Source: Gammaproteobacteria bacterium
GTDB taxonomy: Bacteria; Pseudomonadota; Gammaproteobacteria; Pseudomonadales; UBA5518
NCBI GenBank assembly: GCA_016705365.1
Contig: JADIYI010000009.1
Location: 248,001-312,000, forward strand
Reading direction: 5' to 3'
Length of the DNA stretch: 64,000 nt
This document shows positions 18,806 to 26,745 of the stretch, one piece after another (positions within the stretch are counted from its first letter, which is position 1; the number at the start of each line of letters is the position of its first letter). The notes beneath the pieces are model-generated. The model was not told the DNA's origin, searched no databases, and saw only the letters and a list, made by a program, of their open reading frames with translations. The position numbers and the translations under genes are program-made.

Positions 18806-18883
18806 ATTCATCGTCATGAACCGCGGGCGGCACATGCGGCTATCATGGGCGTTCCGTTCCGCCCGCAACCAGGACACCTCCCG

Positions 18884-20461
18884 ATGAGTGCACAGAACCT
18901 CTATGACCCACCGCTGATGGCCGACCTGCTGATCGGCGGGCTCAACCGGCACTCCGACCGCCCCTGCCTGCTGATCGGCGACACCGTGCTCAGCTATGCC
19001 GAGATTCGGGCGCTGACCAGCCAACTGGTCCAGGCGCTGCAGTCGAAGGGACTCGCGCAGGGTTCGCGGGTCGCGGTGATCTCGGGCAATCGCCCCGAGG
19101 TGCTGGCCAATATTGCGGCGATGCAGATCACCGGCTGCTGCGGCACGCCGCTGCATCCGCTCGGCTCGCTCGACGACCACGCCTACGTGATGGAAGACGC
19201 CGGCATCGAGACCCTGATCTACGATCCCGCCGGCTTCGATCAGCGCGCCGCCGAACTCCGGCAGCGACTGCCCGGGCTGAAAAACCTGCTGGCCTTCGGC
19301 CCGAGCGCCACGGGCGAGGATTACCTGGCACTGGCCGCGGGCTTCGCACCGCGCGCACTGGTGGCACCCCCGTTGCTGCCCGGGGACCTGTCCTCGATCA
19401 ACTACACCGGCGGCACCACCGGCAAACCCAAGGGCGTGATGATGAGTTATCGCGCCAGCGCCTACATGTCGATGATCCAGATGGCCGAGTGGGAATTCCC
19501 CGAAGAGCTGCGGATGATGATCTGCACCCCGCTCTCGCATGCGGCGGCGGCTTTCTTCGTGCCAGTGCTGCAACGCGGCGGGGCGTTCTACGTACCGCGC
19601 GGCTTCTCGCCCGACGGCTTCTTCGACATGGTCGAACAGCACCGCATCACGGCCACGATGCTGGTGCCGGTGATGATCAACGTGCTGCTCGATTCGCCCC
19701 GTGCCGCAACCGCGGACATGTCGAGCATGCAGACGATCTTCTATGGTGCCTCGCCGATCAGTCCGGCGCGCCTCGAACAGGGCATCCGTACCTGGGGGCC
19801 GATTTTCTACCAGTTCTTCGGCCAGTCCGAGGCGCCGATGGTGCTCGCCAACATGAAGAAAGGCGAACACGATCTCGCCAAACCCGAGCGGCTCGCCTCC
19901 TGCGGCCGGCCCGCGCCCTGGGTGCACCTCGCGCTGCTCGACGATGACAACAAACCGGTCGCGGCCGGCGCTTCCGGCGAAATCTGCGTGCGCGGCCCGC
20001 TGGTCATGAGCGGCTACAACAAGCTGCCCGAGCAGACTGCCGAAGCCTTCGCCGGCGGCTGGATGCATACCGGCGATATCGGACGCTTCGACGACGAGGG
20101 CTTTCTCTACATCATCGATCGCAAGAAGGACATGGTGGTGAGCGGCGGCTTCAACGTGTTTCCGCGCGAAGTGGAGGATGTGCTCGCGGCGGACCCCGCG
20201 GTGGCGCAGGTCGCGGTGATCGGAGTGCCCGACGAGCGCTGGGGCGAGGCGGTCAAGGCACTGGTGGTGCTCAAGCCCGGCATCAGCGGCGACGCCGAAC
20301 TCGCCGCGGCGCTGATCGCGCGCGTCAAGGATGCCAAGGGGGCGGTGCAGGCGCCGAAGAGCGTCGATTTCATCACCGGCATTCCGCTCACCCCGGTCGG
20401 CAAACCCGACAAGAAAGCGCTGCGTGCACCGTTCTGGGCAGGAGCGGCTAGAAAGGTCTAG
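18884..20461 (+). CDS. AMP-forming acyl-CoA synthetase
   Basis: The start at 18884 (AGGA upstream) gives 525 residues, normal for the ANL superfamily. The phosphate-binding loop YTGGTTGKPKGV lies near residue 175 and the adenine-binding FYGASPISP near 287. The hinge segment HTGDIGRFDDEGFLYIIDRKK and the C-terminal catalytic Lys in LTPVGKPDKKAL are all present. It should activate a carboxylic acid to its acyl-AMP and then the CoA thioester. Chain length or aromatic preference cannot be read from the motifs. It may share a transcript with the upstream amidohydrolase and is convergent with the Ddn-like gene. Confidence 0.9.
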   Translation: MSAQNLYDPPLMADLLIGGLNRHSDRPCLLIGDTVLSYAEIRALTSQLVQALQSKGLAQGSRVAVISGNRPEVLANIAAMQITGCCGTPLHPLGSLDDHAYVMEDAGIETLIYDPAGFDQRAAELRQRLPGLKNLLAFGPSATGEDYLALAAGFAPRALVAPPLLPGDLSSINYTGGTTGKPKGVMMSYRASAYMSMIQMAEWEFPEELRMMICTPLSHAAAAFFVPVLQRGGAFYVPRGFSPDGFFDMVEQHRITATMLVPVMINVLLDSPRAATADMSSMQTIFYGASPISPARLEQGIRTWGPIFYQFFGQSEAPMVLANMKKGEHDLAKPERLASCGRPAPWVHLALLDDDNKPVAAGASGEICVRGPLVMSGYNKLPEQTAEAFAGGWMHTGDIGRFDDEGFLYIIDRKKDMVVSGGFNVFPREVEDVLAADPAVAQVAVIGVPDERWGEAVKALVVLKPGISGDAELAAALIARVKDAKGAVQAPKSVDFITGIPLTPVGKPDKKALRAPFWAGAARKV

Positions 20462-20477
20462 GAGTCGAGACGCCGGG

Positions 20478-20972
20478 CTACAGCGGATCGCACAGGAACA
20501 CCGGGATATTGCGGTCGGTGCGAGCCTGGTACTCGTCGAAATCCGGGTACAGCGACAGCAGGTGTGGCCACAGCGCGGCCTTCTCCTCGTCGCTGACCCG
20601 GCGCGCGCGCATCCTGCGCGTGGTGCCGGCAAAGAAGATCTCGACCTCGGGATTGGCGCTGACGTTGTAGAACCAGAACGGGCTTTTGTCCATGCCGCCC
20701 TGGGATGCCACCAGCAGTTCCTGGTCGCCATGCGGCAGATGTATCAACGCGACTTCGCGCCACACGCCGGTCCTCGCGCCCTTGCAGCCCAGCACGCAGA
20801 TCGGGTATCCGCCGGGAAAATGCTTCATCAGCCGCCCACCGCTCTTCCTGTACACCCAGACATTGAGCCGCGTGTACAGCTTGATGAATTTCTTGCCCCA
20901 AGCCTGCTGGTTCTCATCCATCGGCTTGACGTCTTCACGGCGCTTGGTCACGTAGTCGTAACGGATCATCAT
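20478..20972 (-). CDS. Ddn-like deazaflavin-dependent nitroreductase family protein
   Basis: The 164-residue product resembles the Ddn / F420H2-dependent quinone reductase family in size and core. The core includes ICVLGCKGARTGVWREVALIHL near residue 60 and LLVASQGGMDKSPFWFYNV near 90, ending in the RTDRNIPVFLCDP tail. In actinobacteria these split-barrel proteins use the deazaflavin F420. Whether this organism makes F420 is unknown, so another flavin or a heme-like ligand is possible. Two ATG codons lie in tandem at the start with only a weak ribosome site. It is convergent with the acyl-CoA ligase gene. Confidence 0.75.
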   Translation of the reverse strand: MMIRYDYVTKRREDVKPMDENQQAWGKKFIKLYTRLNVWVYRKSGGRLMKHFPGGYPICVLGCKGARTGVWREVALIHLPHGDQELLVASQGGMDKSPFWFYNVSANPEVEIFFAGTTRRMRARRVSDEEKAALWPHLLSLYPDFDEYQARTDRNIPVFLCDPL

Positions 20973-21097
20973 CTATTCCGGGGCTGACATGGCATAGCCA
21001 CTTTCGGCAGCATAATGCCTTGCGCGCGCCGACAATCAAACTACCTGTCCGGAATGTCATGTTCCGCAGTTGTGCGAAACGAGGCGCTCCGGGATGT

Positions 21098-21880
21098 TCA
21101 GACGCGGTGCGCAATCAGCAGATAGCGACGCTTGAAGCGGGAACGGACGATTTCCACCCGGGGGAATACATCCTTGTGCTTCTCGAACAAGCGCAGCATG
21201 GCGCGCCGGGTGAAATAATATTTGAGGCGGTGCGGCGCGTCCGGAGTCGCTCCCGGAACGCGTCCGATGAAGACCACGGGGAAAGGGGTCAGCAGGAAAG
21301 CAAAAAACGCGAAAAACGGCACGACTTCGAGTTTGCAAAAACAGTCGAACAGGCTGAATCCGGCGATTTCCAGCACCAGCGTCTCGCGCGTGATGGACAT
21401 CATGCGCTCGAGTTGCAACAGGGGATTGTCAAGGTGGTGCAGCACGTTCAGGCACAGCACGTAGTCGAACGTTTCAGTCACCGGTTCATGATTGAGGTCA
21501 CGCCATTCGAATTCCGCGATGACTCCCTTGGCCTGGGCAAGACGGGCAGCCCTGCGGATGATCATCGGGCTATGGTCATAACCAACCACGCGCATGGCCC
21601 CACGACGCAGCGCTTCAAAACAGAAGTAGCCGTGATTGCAGCCGAGGTCGAGGACAGTCTTTCCGGCAAGATTTTCCGGAAACATCCGGTCCGCCGACGA
21701 AGACCGGTCCTTGCCGTTGGTGCTCAGGCCGTAGGGCAGTTCGATACGCTGATAGGAGAATTGCCCACGCGCCAGAAGCGCTTCGATGCGCTCCTTTGGC
21801 CAGGGAACGTTGTCCGCGACACGGTTCCTGCGCCGACCCTCGGCAACAGAGCGCGGCTTCTGCACTTCGGCTTGCGTCAA
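21098..21880 (-). CDS. Class I SAM-dependent methyltransferase
   Basis: The 260-residue product has the SAM-binding motif TVLDLGCNHGYF near residue 75, then VVGYDHSPM as motif II and FDYVLCLNVLHHLDNP as motif IV, all typical class I elements. The N-terminal region, with PWPKERIEALLARGQF, is reminiscent of CmoB/DUF1698 methyltransferases. Unusually, the C-terminal part has a strongly hydrophobic stretch (FFAFFAFLLTPFPVVFI), which may dock it to a membrane. A TAG precedes the TTG at 21880, so translation must start at this TTG or later. A frameshift joining an ATG at 21905 cannot be excluded. The substrate is unknown. Confidence 0.78.
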   Translation of the reverse strand: MTQAEVQKPRSVAEGRRRNRVADNVPWPKERIEALLARGQFSYQRIELPYGLSTNGKDRSSSADRMFPENLAGKTVLDLGCNHGYFCFEALRRGAMRVVGYDHSPMIIRRAARLAQAKGVIAEFEWRDLNHEPVTETFDYVLCLNVLHHLDNPLLQLERMMSITRETLVLEIAGFSLFDCFCKLEVVPFFAFFAFLLTPFPVVFIGRVPGATPDAPHRLKYYFTRRAMLRLFEKHKDVFPRVEIVRSRFKRRYLLIAHRV

Positions 21881-22002
21881 CTATCCACGTCCGTGTCTTG
21901 AACATACCGGTTTATGGCGCCACTCGGCGCCGGTCGCGCAATGGTAGTCCCGCAAGCTGAAGATTGGCTGAATGTACGAGGTCAATCGGGTGTGACGTTG
22001 CA

Positions 22003-23418
22003 TCACACCGCAAGAGAAGCGAGGCCAGACACGCGTATGTGCAGCCGCTGCTTCGCATCGAGCTCGGCCGCGACTTCGAAGTGAACCTGCTGGGCATACG
22101 CCGTCACGAGCGCCAGCCCAAGTCCGCTGTGCTCGCCCGAGCTGCGCGCCGGATCCTTGCGCCAGAAGCGCTCGAACAGGTGTGGCACATCGCTCGATTC
22201 CAGGTCCACGACCCGATTGCTCACCCCGATCTGTATCCTGCCGTTGCTGCGTTCCAGCGTGCAGATTACCACCGTGTCACACGGGCTGTAGCTCACGGCA
22301 TTCGCAAACAGGTTGTTCAGGATGCCCTCGAACTGTTCGCGTCCACGATCGATCACGATCTCTGCGGCAGGCTCGCACCGCAGCTCGAGCTGCCGTCCGC
22401 GGGCGAAGGGCTGGATTCTCTGCCATGTTTCCTCGACGAGCGCCTGGAGCGAAAAATCACCGGTTCTGATCGTTACCGTACCGAAATCATGGCGTGCAAG
22501 CTCAAGCAGATCGAACACCAGATGCTCCATCTGCAGCGTCGTTTCGCGCACATCGTCGAGATACCCGGTCACCAGCGCCTGGTCCGCCGGCCAGCGCCCT
22601 CCGATCTCGGCGAGGGCACGCAGCTCCGCCAGCGGCGTACGCAATTCATGCGCAACGTTGGCGGAAAAGCGCTGCTCCGCGCTGAAGGCCCGCTTCACGC
22701 GTTCGAGAAGCGAATTGAACTGGCTTACGAATATATCGAGTTCCACCGCGGGATGCGTCAACCGCAGCGGTGGTTCCATCGAGCGCGCATCGAGCGCCGC
22801 CACCTGGCGCCCCAACTCCGAAAGCGGACCAAGACCCCAGCGAACACTGAGCCGGGCCAGGAAGGCAAGTGCAAACATCAAGGCGAAGCTGACGCCAAAA
22901 ATGACCTCCCGGATGTTTTCACGCATGGCCTCGAGATCGTGACTGCTGCGCGCAACCTGCACGATCGCAGCCTCGCGCCGCAATCGCGCCCGCATCGCCG
23001 ACGATTCGATCTGCGGCAGGAATTCGATCTCCACCATACGACCATTGCGGCCATCCGGCAGCGTGAGGCCGATGAATCGCACGCCCCCAAGGGCGGTTTC
23101 AAATGGGGGCAGGCGCGATTCGCCGAGCGAGCGCGATGCCTCGACCAGGGAGCCGTCCGCGAGCCAGACCTGGAAAAAACTCGCGTTGCTCCTCGCCGCG
23201 AATTCCGGCATGAACTCGTCCGCGAAATCAAAAAACACTCCTCGCTCGTTCTGTTTGGTCAGGGTCGCAAGTGCCTGCGCGCGGGCCAGCAGCGCGCCAT
23301 CCAGATCCGCTTGTAACCGTCTCCCGATCAACGTGTCGAGCAGCAGCCCCGCGCCGAGCAGCAGCACGCAACTGCCAATGACGACGTTGCGGGTCACCCG
23401 TGTGCTGATCGATGACAC
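22003..23418 (-). CDS. Two-component sensor histidine kinase
   Basis: I prefer the GTG at 23418, with GAGGA about 9 nt upstream, giving 471 residues; an in-frame TTG at 23439 is the alternative. A first membrane span (about residues 10-28) is followed by a periplasmic sensor region of roughly 140 residues and a second span near 172-192. A HAMP linker comes next, then the H-box FSANVAHELRTPL with phospho-acceptor His257. The N-box NNLFANAVSYSP and a G-box SGLGLALV complete the ATPase. It is second in the operon, overlapping the response regulator gene by 25 bp. The stimulus is unknown. Confidence 0.9.
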   Translation of the reverse strand: MSSISTRVTRNVVIGSCVLLLGAGLLLDTLIGRRLQADLDGALLARAQALATLTKQNERGVFFDFADEFMPEFAARSNASFFQVWLADGSLVEASRSLGESRLPPFETALGGVRFIGLTLPDGRNGRMVEIEFLPQIESSAMRARLRREAAIVQVARSSHDLEAMRENIREVIFGVSFALMFALAFLARLSVRWGLGPLSELGRQVAALDARSMEPPLRLTHPAVELDIFVSQFNSLLERVKRAFSAEQRFSANVAHELRTPLAELRALAEIGGRWPADQALVTGYLDDVRETTLQMEHLVFDLLELARHDFGTVTIRTGDFSLQALVEETWQRIQPFARGRQLELRCEPAAEIVIDRGREQFEGILNNLFANAVSYSPCDTVVICTLERSNGRIQIGVSNRVVDLESSDVPHLFERFWRKDPARSSGEHSGLGLALVTAYAQQVHFEVAAELDAKQRLHIRVSGLASLAV

Positions 23419-24092
23419 TGTCCGTGGTCCTCGATGCAATAACCAAAACCGCGCCGGGTGCTGATCAGGTCGGGTTCTCCCGCGAGCCGCAATTTCTTCC
23501 GCAGCGCGCTGATATGCGCCTCGATGGCATTGCGTGACACCGACGAATCGCTGTCGTAGACGCTGTCTTCAAGCTTGCGCAGTGACACAACACGTCCACG
23601 ATTCAAGGCCAGGCACTCGAGAATCACACTCTCGTGCGGCGTCAGCTTCAGCTCCGTACCGGACTTGAAAGCCTGGTGCCTCGCCGTGTCGAAATCAATG
23701 CTGCCGAGAGCGATCACGGGGTCGGGTTTCGCGTAGCGACGTCGAATCAATGCCGCGATTCGGGCCTGCAGTTCATCAAAGGAAAACGGCTTGACCAGGT
23801 AGTCGTCGGCACCGAGTTGCAAACCCTGAACACGGTCCTGCACCTGGTCCCGCGCCGACAGAATGATGATGCCAGCGCTTTCACCCGATCTGCGCAGTTC
23901 GCGCAGCACGGCTAGTCCATCGATCTTCGGCAGCATCAGGTCCAGCACGACGACGTCATAAGCCAGCCGCTTCGCATACTGCAGCGCCGCGCTGCCATCG
24001 CCCACGAGGTCGACCGCATATCCGCTGCGGCTCAGACCATCAACCAGCGTCTTGCCGAGACGAATCGAATCTTCGACGACCAGGATTTTCAT
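23394..24092 (-). CDS. OmpR/PhoB-type response regulator
   Basis: This 232-residue protein has a receiver domain with acidic pocket E7-D8, phospho-acceptor Asp51 (VVLDLMLP) and a conserved Lys near residue 101 (VKPF). A winged-helix DNA-binding domain follows, with ELKLTPHESVILECL and SRNAIEAHISALRKKL, ending in RRGFGYCIE. It will bind DNA when phosphorylated by the adjacent kinase. It resembles the QseB/PmrA/TctD group in layout. It is divergent from the MFS exporter across 149 bp, so that exporter is a possible target, by context only. Confidence 0.92.
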   Translation of the reverse strand: MKILVVEDSIRLGKTLVDGLSRSGYAVDLVGDGSAALQYAKRLAYDVVVLDLMLPKIDGLAVLRELRRSGESAGIIILSARDQVQDRVQGLQLGADDYLVKPFSFDELQARIAALIRRRYAKPDPVIALGSIDFDTARHQAFKSGTELKLTPHESVILECLALNRGRVVSLRKLEDSVYDSDSSVSRNAIEAHISALRKKLRLAGEPDLISTRRGFGYCIEDHGQCHRSAHG

Positions 24093-24174
24093 CGACGCAC
24101 TTTATCACGGCACCGGGCTGCCACCCACGGCGCGGCGCAGTCGATTGCCCGTCGCGTGGGCATGATCGCCTGTT

Positions 24175-24202
24175 TTGCTTAATCGCTCACCGGCCTTATG
24201 CT
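24175..24202 (+). promoter_or_regulatory. Candidate promoter for the MFS gene
   Basis: TTGCTT (24175-24180) and TATGCT (24197-24202) are 16 bp apart and end 39 bp before the MFS start codon. The match is moderate. Confidence 0.38.
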
Positions 24203-24241
24203 CTACCCAGGCAATCAGCGGAAGATCCGGATTTCATCGCC

Positions 24242-25477
24242 ATGGCCAGCGCCCGCTCCACCCTGATCACCGTCATGCTGGTGAGCTTCATGAGCACTGC
24301 CGGCGTGGCGCTGCCGTTTCCGGTACTCGCGCCGTATTTTCTTGCGGGTGAACCCGGCGCACTGAGCGGATTTCTCGGCTTGCCGCCAAAACTGCTGCTC
24401 GGCATATTGCTGGCGGTCTATCCGCTCGGCATCCTGATCGGCAGTTCCTTTCTCGGGGCGCTGTCGGATCATTTCGGTCGCAAGCGGGTACTGGTCGCGA
24501 GCCTGTGCCTTGCGGCGCTCGGCTATCTCCTGACCGCGGCCGCGGTGCTGATCGAGAGCTTTCCGCTGTTTGCGCTGGCGCGTCTGCTGACCGGGCTGTG
24601 TGAAGGCAACGATGCGATCGCGCGCGCCGTGGCACTCGACCTGCACCCGGCGATCAGCCGCAGCCGCGCGCTGAGCCTGGTGTTCGCTACCACCTACGCG
24701 GGCTGGATGGCGGGGCCGCTGGCCGGCGGCTACCTGATGGTGTTCGGCATGGCGGCGGTATTCCTGTTCGCCGGCGCGGCACTGCTCGCCTGCGCATCGT
24801 TCACCCTGCTTGCCCTGATGGAGACCTCCGCGCTGCCCGCTTCTCCACAATCCCCGCCTGCCCTGCTGAAAACCGCGCGCCAACACAATTCCCTGCGCCT
24901 GTGGCGCGAGCCGCCGATCCGCGAGCTGCTGATCTTCCATCTGCTCTACACGCTTGGCGTGAACGCCTGCTACGAGTTCTATCCGCTGTGGCTGGTCGAG
25001 TACTTCGGCAGCGACAGCCGGCATATCGCCTGGCTTACGGTGTACATGACCGGCGCGATGATATTCACCAGCATGTTCGTGGTGACCCGGCTGCGCGCGC
25101 GCTGCGCCAGCCTGACGCTGGTGCGCACGAGTTCGAGCGTGTTCGCCGCGCTGCTGCTGTTGCTGGTGTTCACCCCGATCGAGCATGTCCCATGGGTGTT
25201 TGCCGGGCTGGGAATGACCATCAGCATCAACAGCGGATGTTTCCCCGAGTACATGGCCGAGCGCTTCGCCCACCAGGGGGCCGGGCGCGTGATGGGTCTG
25301 ATCAGCACCAATTTCTACGCGAGCAATATGCTGATCGCGCTGGCCGGAAGCGTGATCGCGCTGGCCGGCAGTCAATGGTCGCTGATCGCCGGGGCGCTGC
25401 TGTGCGCCTGCGCGGTGGCCTGGCTGCAGTACACCAGGCCGCCGGCGTCGGCGCAGGTGATCGAGGCAGTGACATGA
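24242..25477 (+). CDS. Major facilitator superfamily transporter
   Basis: The 411-residue product has about 12 membrane spans in two halves. The loop between spans 2 and 3 carries the MFS signature GALSDHFGRKRVL near residue 75. ARLLTGLCEGNDAIARAVALDL and the GWMAGPLAGGYL segment of span 5 resemble the drug:proton antiporter branch (TetA/Bcr-like). It probably exports a small compound using the proton gradient. It is transcribed away from the two-component system, with its own candidate promoter. The GH5-like gene follows after about 100 bp. Confidence 0.88.
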   Translation: MASARSTLITVMLVSFMSTAGVALPFPVLAPYFLAGEPGALSGFLGLPPKLLLGILLAVYPLGILIGSSFLGALSDHFGRKRVLVASLCLAALGYLLTAAAVLIESFPLFALARLLTGLCEGNDAIARAVALDLHPAISRSRALSLVFATTYAGWMAGPLAGGYLMVFGMAAVFLFAGAALLACASFTLLALMETSALPASPQSPPALLKTARQHNSLRLWREPPIRELLIFHLLYTLGVNACYEFYPLWLVEYFGSDSRHIAWLTVYMTGAMIFTSMFVVTRLRARCASLTLVRTSSSVFAALLLLLVFTPIEHVPWVFAGLGMTISINSGCFPEYMAERFAHQGAGRVMGLISTNFYASNMLIALAGSVIALAGSQWSLIAGALLCACAVAWLQYTRPPASAQVIEAVT

Positions 25478-25579
25478 ATGGTGCCACGGGCACTTGCTCC
25501 GCGACCGCTTCGCGCCGCATGATCAGCCGTAACGATGCCGCGCCGCGAGCGGCCTGACGAGATGTCCGGGAACAAGCAT

Positions 25580-26692
25580 ATGGACGAGACGGTGACGGGC
25601 ATGCGCCTGCGCGGGGTGAACCTCGGCGGCTGGCTGGTGCTGGAGAAATGGATGAAACCGAGCCTCTTCGAGGGGCTCGCCGCCACCGACGAAACCTCGT
25701 GGTGCGCGGAACTCGGCGCCGCGGCGCCGGCGCGGCTACGCGCCCACTGGGACGGCTTCATCACCCGGGCCGATTTTGCCTGGCTCGCGGAGCGCGGCAT
25801 CAACGCCGTGCGCATCCCGCTCGGACACTGGATTTTCGGCCCGCCCTATCCCTGGCACCGCGCCTACGGCAGCAACCCTCACCCGTTTGTGGAAGGCGGC
25901 ATCGAGGTGCTCGACCGCGCCATGGACTGGGCCGACGAGCTTGGCCTGCGCGTGATACTCGACCTGCACGCCGCTCCCGGCTGCCAGAACGGTTTCGACA
26001 ACGGCGGCATCAAGGATGTGTGCGAATGGCACACCCGCGAAGAGTACCTGGCGCATTCCGTCGCCGTGCTCGGGCGCCTCGCGGCGCGCTATCGCGGGCG
26101 CCGCTGCCTGCACGCGATCGAGGTGCTGAACGAGCCCAACTCGAGCGTGCCGACCGCGCTGCTCGAGGCCTATAACATCCGCGCCTGCCAGGCGATCCGC
26201 GCGCACTGCCCGGCGCACGAGGTGGCGGTCGTGTTCCACGACGGCTTTCGCTCGCATCGCGAATACCGCGGCGGCCTGCTCACCTCGGGCGCGCAGAACC
26301 TGGTCTTCGATGTGCACCGCTACCAGTGTTTCGAGCGCTCCGACATCGATATGGACATCCACGGCCACCTGCACAAGGCAGGTGTGCTGTGGCGCGAGGA
26401 GGCCGACGCGATCCAGCGCGATCTCGCCCTGCCCGCCATCGTCGGCGAATGGAGCCTCGGGCTCGATCTCAAAGTGGTTTCGCTGTGGGCGCAGGGTCCC
26501 TGGAATCACGCGCTGGAGCGCATGGACGCCTTCCAGGAACATGTTGCCTACCGCGCCTACGCGGCCGCGCAACTGCTCAGTTTCGAACGCTACCGGGGCT
26601 GGTTCTTCTGGAGCTACCGCACCGAGACCACGCCCGCGTGGTGCTTCCGCGAATGCGTGGAGCGCGGCTGGCTGCCCGGGAGGTTCGACTGA
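25580..26692 (+). CDS. Glycoside hydrolase family 5 enzyme, exo-beta-1,3-glucanase-like
   Basis: I place the start at ATG 25580, which has GGGAA 8 nt upstream; ATGs at 25535 and 25562 are in frame. The 370-residue product begins LRGVNLGGWLVLEKWM, the hallmark of the GH5_9-like exo-1,3-glucanase group. The acid/base Glu is in EVLNEPNSS and the nucleophile Glu in AIVGEWSLG, so both catalytic residues are present. RGWFFWSYRTE near the C-terminus fits the substrate-binding strand. No signal peptide is seen, so it may act inside the cell on short beta-glucans taken up from outside. It is convergent with the ABC protein gene. Confidence 0.88.
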   Translation: MDETVTGMRLRGVNLGGWLVLEKWMKPSLFEGLAATDETSWCAELGAAAPARLRAHWDGFITRADFAWLAERGINAVRIPLGHWIFGPPYPWHRAYGSNPHPFVEGGIEVLDRAMDWADELGLRVILDLHAAPGCQNGFDNGGIKDVCEWHTREEYLAHSVAVLGRLAARYRGRRCLHAIEVLNEPNSSVPTALLEAYNIRACQAIRAHCPAHEVAVVFHDGFRSHREYRGGLLTSGAQNLVFDVHRYQCFERSDIDMDIHGHLHKAGVLWREEADAIQRDLALPAIVGEWSLGLDLKVVSLWAQGPWNHALERMDAFQEHVAYRAYAAAQLLSFERYRGWFFWSYRTETTPAWCFRECVERGWLPGRFD

Positions 26693-26745
26693 GGGGGTTG
26701 CGGCGCGCGCAGCCGCGGTAATGCCCGCGGACATGCTTTCCGGGC

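Noticed and set aside
17570..20731. A 1053-codon open frame on the minus strand
   Set aside because: It is antisense to the YtcJ-type amidohydrolase and acyl-CoA ligase, both with full catalytic motifs on the plus strand.
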